A stretch of 24,237 nucleotides of DNA, taken from positions 1 through 24,237 of the forward strand of contig CAZVDE010000023.1 in assembly GCA_964626065.1 (NCBI GenBank). Direction: 5' to 3'. The notes under the pieces were generated by a model. The model searched no databases. It was not told where the DNA came from and saw nothing but the letters and a program-made list of their open reading frames with translations. A program made the position numbers and the translations under genes. This document shows positions 23,250 through 24,237 of this stretch, one piece after another; positions within the stretch are counted from its first letter, which is position 1; each line of letters opens with the position of its first letter. The DNA is from UBA3910 sp964626065. GTDB lineage: Bacteria > Bacillota > Limnochordia > Darwinibacteriales > Darwinibacteriaceae.

Positions 23250-23328
23250 AAACTCATTGAAAAATGGGCGAGGGGTTTTCATCGGTATAAGACATAAAAG
23301 AAGAAACAAGTGAAACCAAGGGGGTAAA

Positions 23329-24237
23329 ATGAATATGAAATTAAGAAAGCTAGCGTTGGTATTAGTCATTGTTCTTTTGGCTAGTACGTTAGCACCGGCT
23401 TTAGCTAAGAGTCCTTTCGCCGATGTCCCTGCAGACCACTGGGCGTATGACTCGATAGTTGAACTAGCCGCTGCAGGTTTGATTGAAGGGTATCCCGATG
23501 GCACATACGGCGGTGCCCGCATGATGACTCGTTACGAAGCAGCTATGGTGTTTGCCAGGGCGCTTGCTCGTCTCGAGAGCCGTATGGACATTCTTCCGGA
23601 ACTCGATCGGGTAAAGGCTGAACTGGCCGCGGAAATCAAGGCCATGCTGCCTGTCGCAGAAGCCCCGGTAGAAACCAAAGTCATTGAAAAAGTGATCATC
23701 GACAGAGATGTTAATGACGAAGCTTTGGCTCGCATTCGGGCCACTGAAATCGCCGCCGAGGCACTCGAAGGCGACATCGCGTATGTTGAGAACAGAGTGC
23801 TTGGCTTGGTGGACGGTATCCGTTATGACATTAACACGCTGCAAGAACAGGTAGACGGTCTGGAAATACCTTCCCTCGATGAGATTGAGGCCCTGATCGC
23901 TGAGCAAATTGAAGCGGCTCTTCTGGCGGGTGCTCAAGACGTAGTTCATGAGACTACGGTCATTGAGAGAGTGGTAGTTACAGATCCCGAACTCACCGAA
24001 GAAGACGTTGAGTTGATTGCTGAAGAGCTTATCACCAAGCGGCTGCAGAATTATTCGCGGTTCATCATGGATGTCCTCGCAGCTGACGTCGAAGAGCTCA
24101 ACAAGCGCATCGATGCTCTGGAAGCTGCCCAGGCAGACCTGGCCAGCAAAGATGAGTTGGCCGCAGTTGAAGCGGACGTTGCCGCTGTTAAAGAAGACGT
24201 AGATGCAGTCAAAGCCGACGTAAAAGATCTACAGAAG
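23329..24237 (+). CDS. OmpM-like SLH-domain outer-membrane protein (partial)
   Basis: Open to the window edge, 303 residues visible, C-terminus missing. A signal peptide (about 1-26, ending PALA) is followed by one SLH domain (about 28-80: SPFADVPADHWAYDSIVELAAAGLIEGYPDGTYGG then TRYEAAMVFARAL), which in OmpM proteins binds a peptidoglycan-linked polymer. From about residue 83 the protein is helical with long coiled-coil stretches, ending in heptads such as DELAAVEADVAAVKEDVDAV. In diderm Bacillota such proteins have a C-terminal porin-like barrel and tether the outer membrane to the wall; the barrel, if present, lies beyond the window. AAGGGGG precedes ATG codons at 23329 and 23335. Two similar segments (about 115-131 and 208-226) share the pattern ETxVIExV. 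A plain S-layer protein is the alternative. Confidence 0.85.
   Translation, partial: MNMKLRKLALVLVIVLLASTLAPALAKSPFADVPADHWAYDSIVELAAAGLIEGYPDGTYGGARMMTRYEAAMVFARALARLESRMDILPELDRVKAELAAEIKAMLPVAEAPVETKVIEKVIIDRDVNDEALARIRATEIAAEALEGDIAYVENRVLGLVDGIRYDINTLQEQVDGLEIPSLDEIEALIAEQIEAALLAGAQDVVHETTVIERVVVTDPELTEEDVELIAEELITKRLQNYSRFIMDVLAADVEELNKRIDALEAAQADLASKDELAAVEADVAAVKEDVDAVKADVKDLQK

Larger units (their letters stand above)
22929..23328 (+). other. 400-base non-coding leader before the OmpM-like gene
   Basis: No convincing gene longer than a few codons lies here. From left to right it holds an AT-rich stretch, a likely promoter (22981-23009), a perfect hairpin at the predicted 5' end of the RNA (23024-23044), a second possible -35-like TTGACG at 23093-23098 without a good -10, a GC-rich structured segment (about 23160-23250), and the ribosome binding site of the OmpM-like gene (AAGGGGG, 23318-23324). 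Long leaders are common on highly expressed surface-protein genes and often stabilise the mRNA. Confidence 0.6.

Noticed and set aside
23075..23257. Reverse-strand frame in the leader before the OmpM-like gene
   Set aside because: No ribosome binding site or protein family features; it overlaps promoter and RNA-structure signals on the + strand.
1..24237. CRISPR arrays, tRNA or rRNA genes, insertion sequences, prophage or plasmid genes
   Set aside because: Read for these on both strands; no regularly spaced repeats, cloverleaf sequences, transposase or integrase frames were seen. The region looks like stable core chromosome.

Overview
This window looks like the chromosome of a spore-forming, flagellated, two-membraned (diderm) member of the Bacillota. 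The evidence is the combination of genes. SpoIIID and Mbl are Bacillota markers, and the order spoIIID-mbl-flhO-flhP is the one found in Bacillus. In the same window are P-ring and L-ring flagellar genes (flgA, flgH, flgI), BamA, Skp/OmpH, LptF/G, LptD, LptC, LptA, LptB, a DUF3084 protein and an OmpM-type SLH protein, all of which need an outer membrane. Limnochordia-like, Negativicutes-like and Halanaerobiia-like lineages all fit; I cannot choose among them from the sequence alone. All convincing genes are on the + strand and densely packed.

Layout. (1) 1-6020, sporulation, shape and flagellum: spoIIID, mbl, two FlgG-family rod genes, flgA, flgH, flgI and a rod-binding FlgJ-type gene, closed by a rho-independent terminator. 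A good sigma-D-type promoter precedes the first rod gene, and mbl and flgG have leaders that can fold over their ribosome binding sites. (2) 6060-9210: a secreted AMIN + phosphodiester-glycosidase protein and a secreted S55 (SpoIVB-type) serine-protease-like protein. (3) 9338-12318, outer-membrane protein assembly: bamA (three POTRA domains), skp and a small unrecognised probable beta-barrel protein. (4) 12348-16807, the LPS-export core: lptF/G, lptD, lptC, lptA, tightly spaced or overlapping. (5) 16833-19759, starting at its own extended -10 promoter: an unusual two-gene ABC transporter with a large extracytoplasmic region. (6) 19915-22928: an LpxB-like glycosyltransferase with an altered acceptor side, lptB and the DUF3084 gene. 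(7) 22929-23328: a 400-base non-coding leader with a promoter, hairpins and a possible 9-codon leader peptide. (8) 23329 to the end: an OmpM-like SLH/coiled-coil protein, cut by the window edge.

How they work together. LptB, LptF/G, LptC, LptA and LptD form a complete inner-membrane-to-outer-membrane lipid export bridge. BamA and Skp would fold LptD and other barrels, and OmpM would tie the outer membrane to the wall. FlgH and FlgI let the flagellum cross that membrane.

The most interesting points are in regions 5 and 6. The LpxB homologue keeps its nucleotide-sugar half but has lost the catalytic-Asp motif of the acceptor half, and no lpxA, lpxC, lpxD or lpxK lies in the window. Between lptA and this gene sits an ABC pair with FtsX/LolE-like topology, a permease end resembling an EAA motif and a GlnQ-like ATPase. 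Together they raise the possibility that this Lpt machine handles a lipid other than canonical lipid A, or that an additional envelope transporter works beside it. This is inference.
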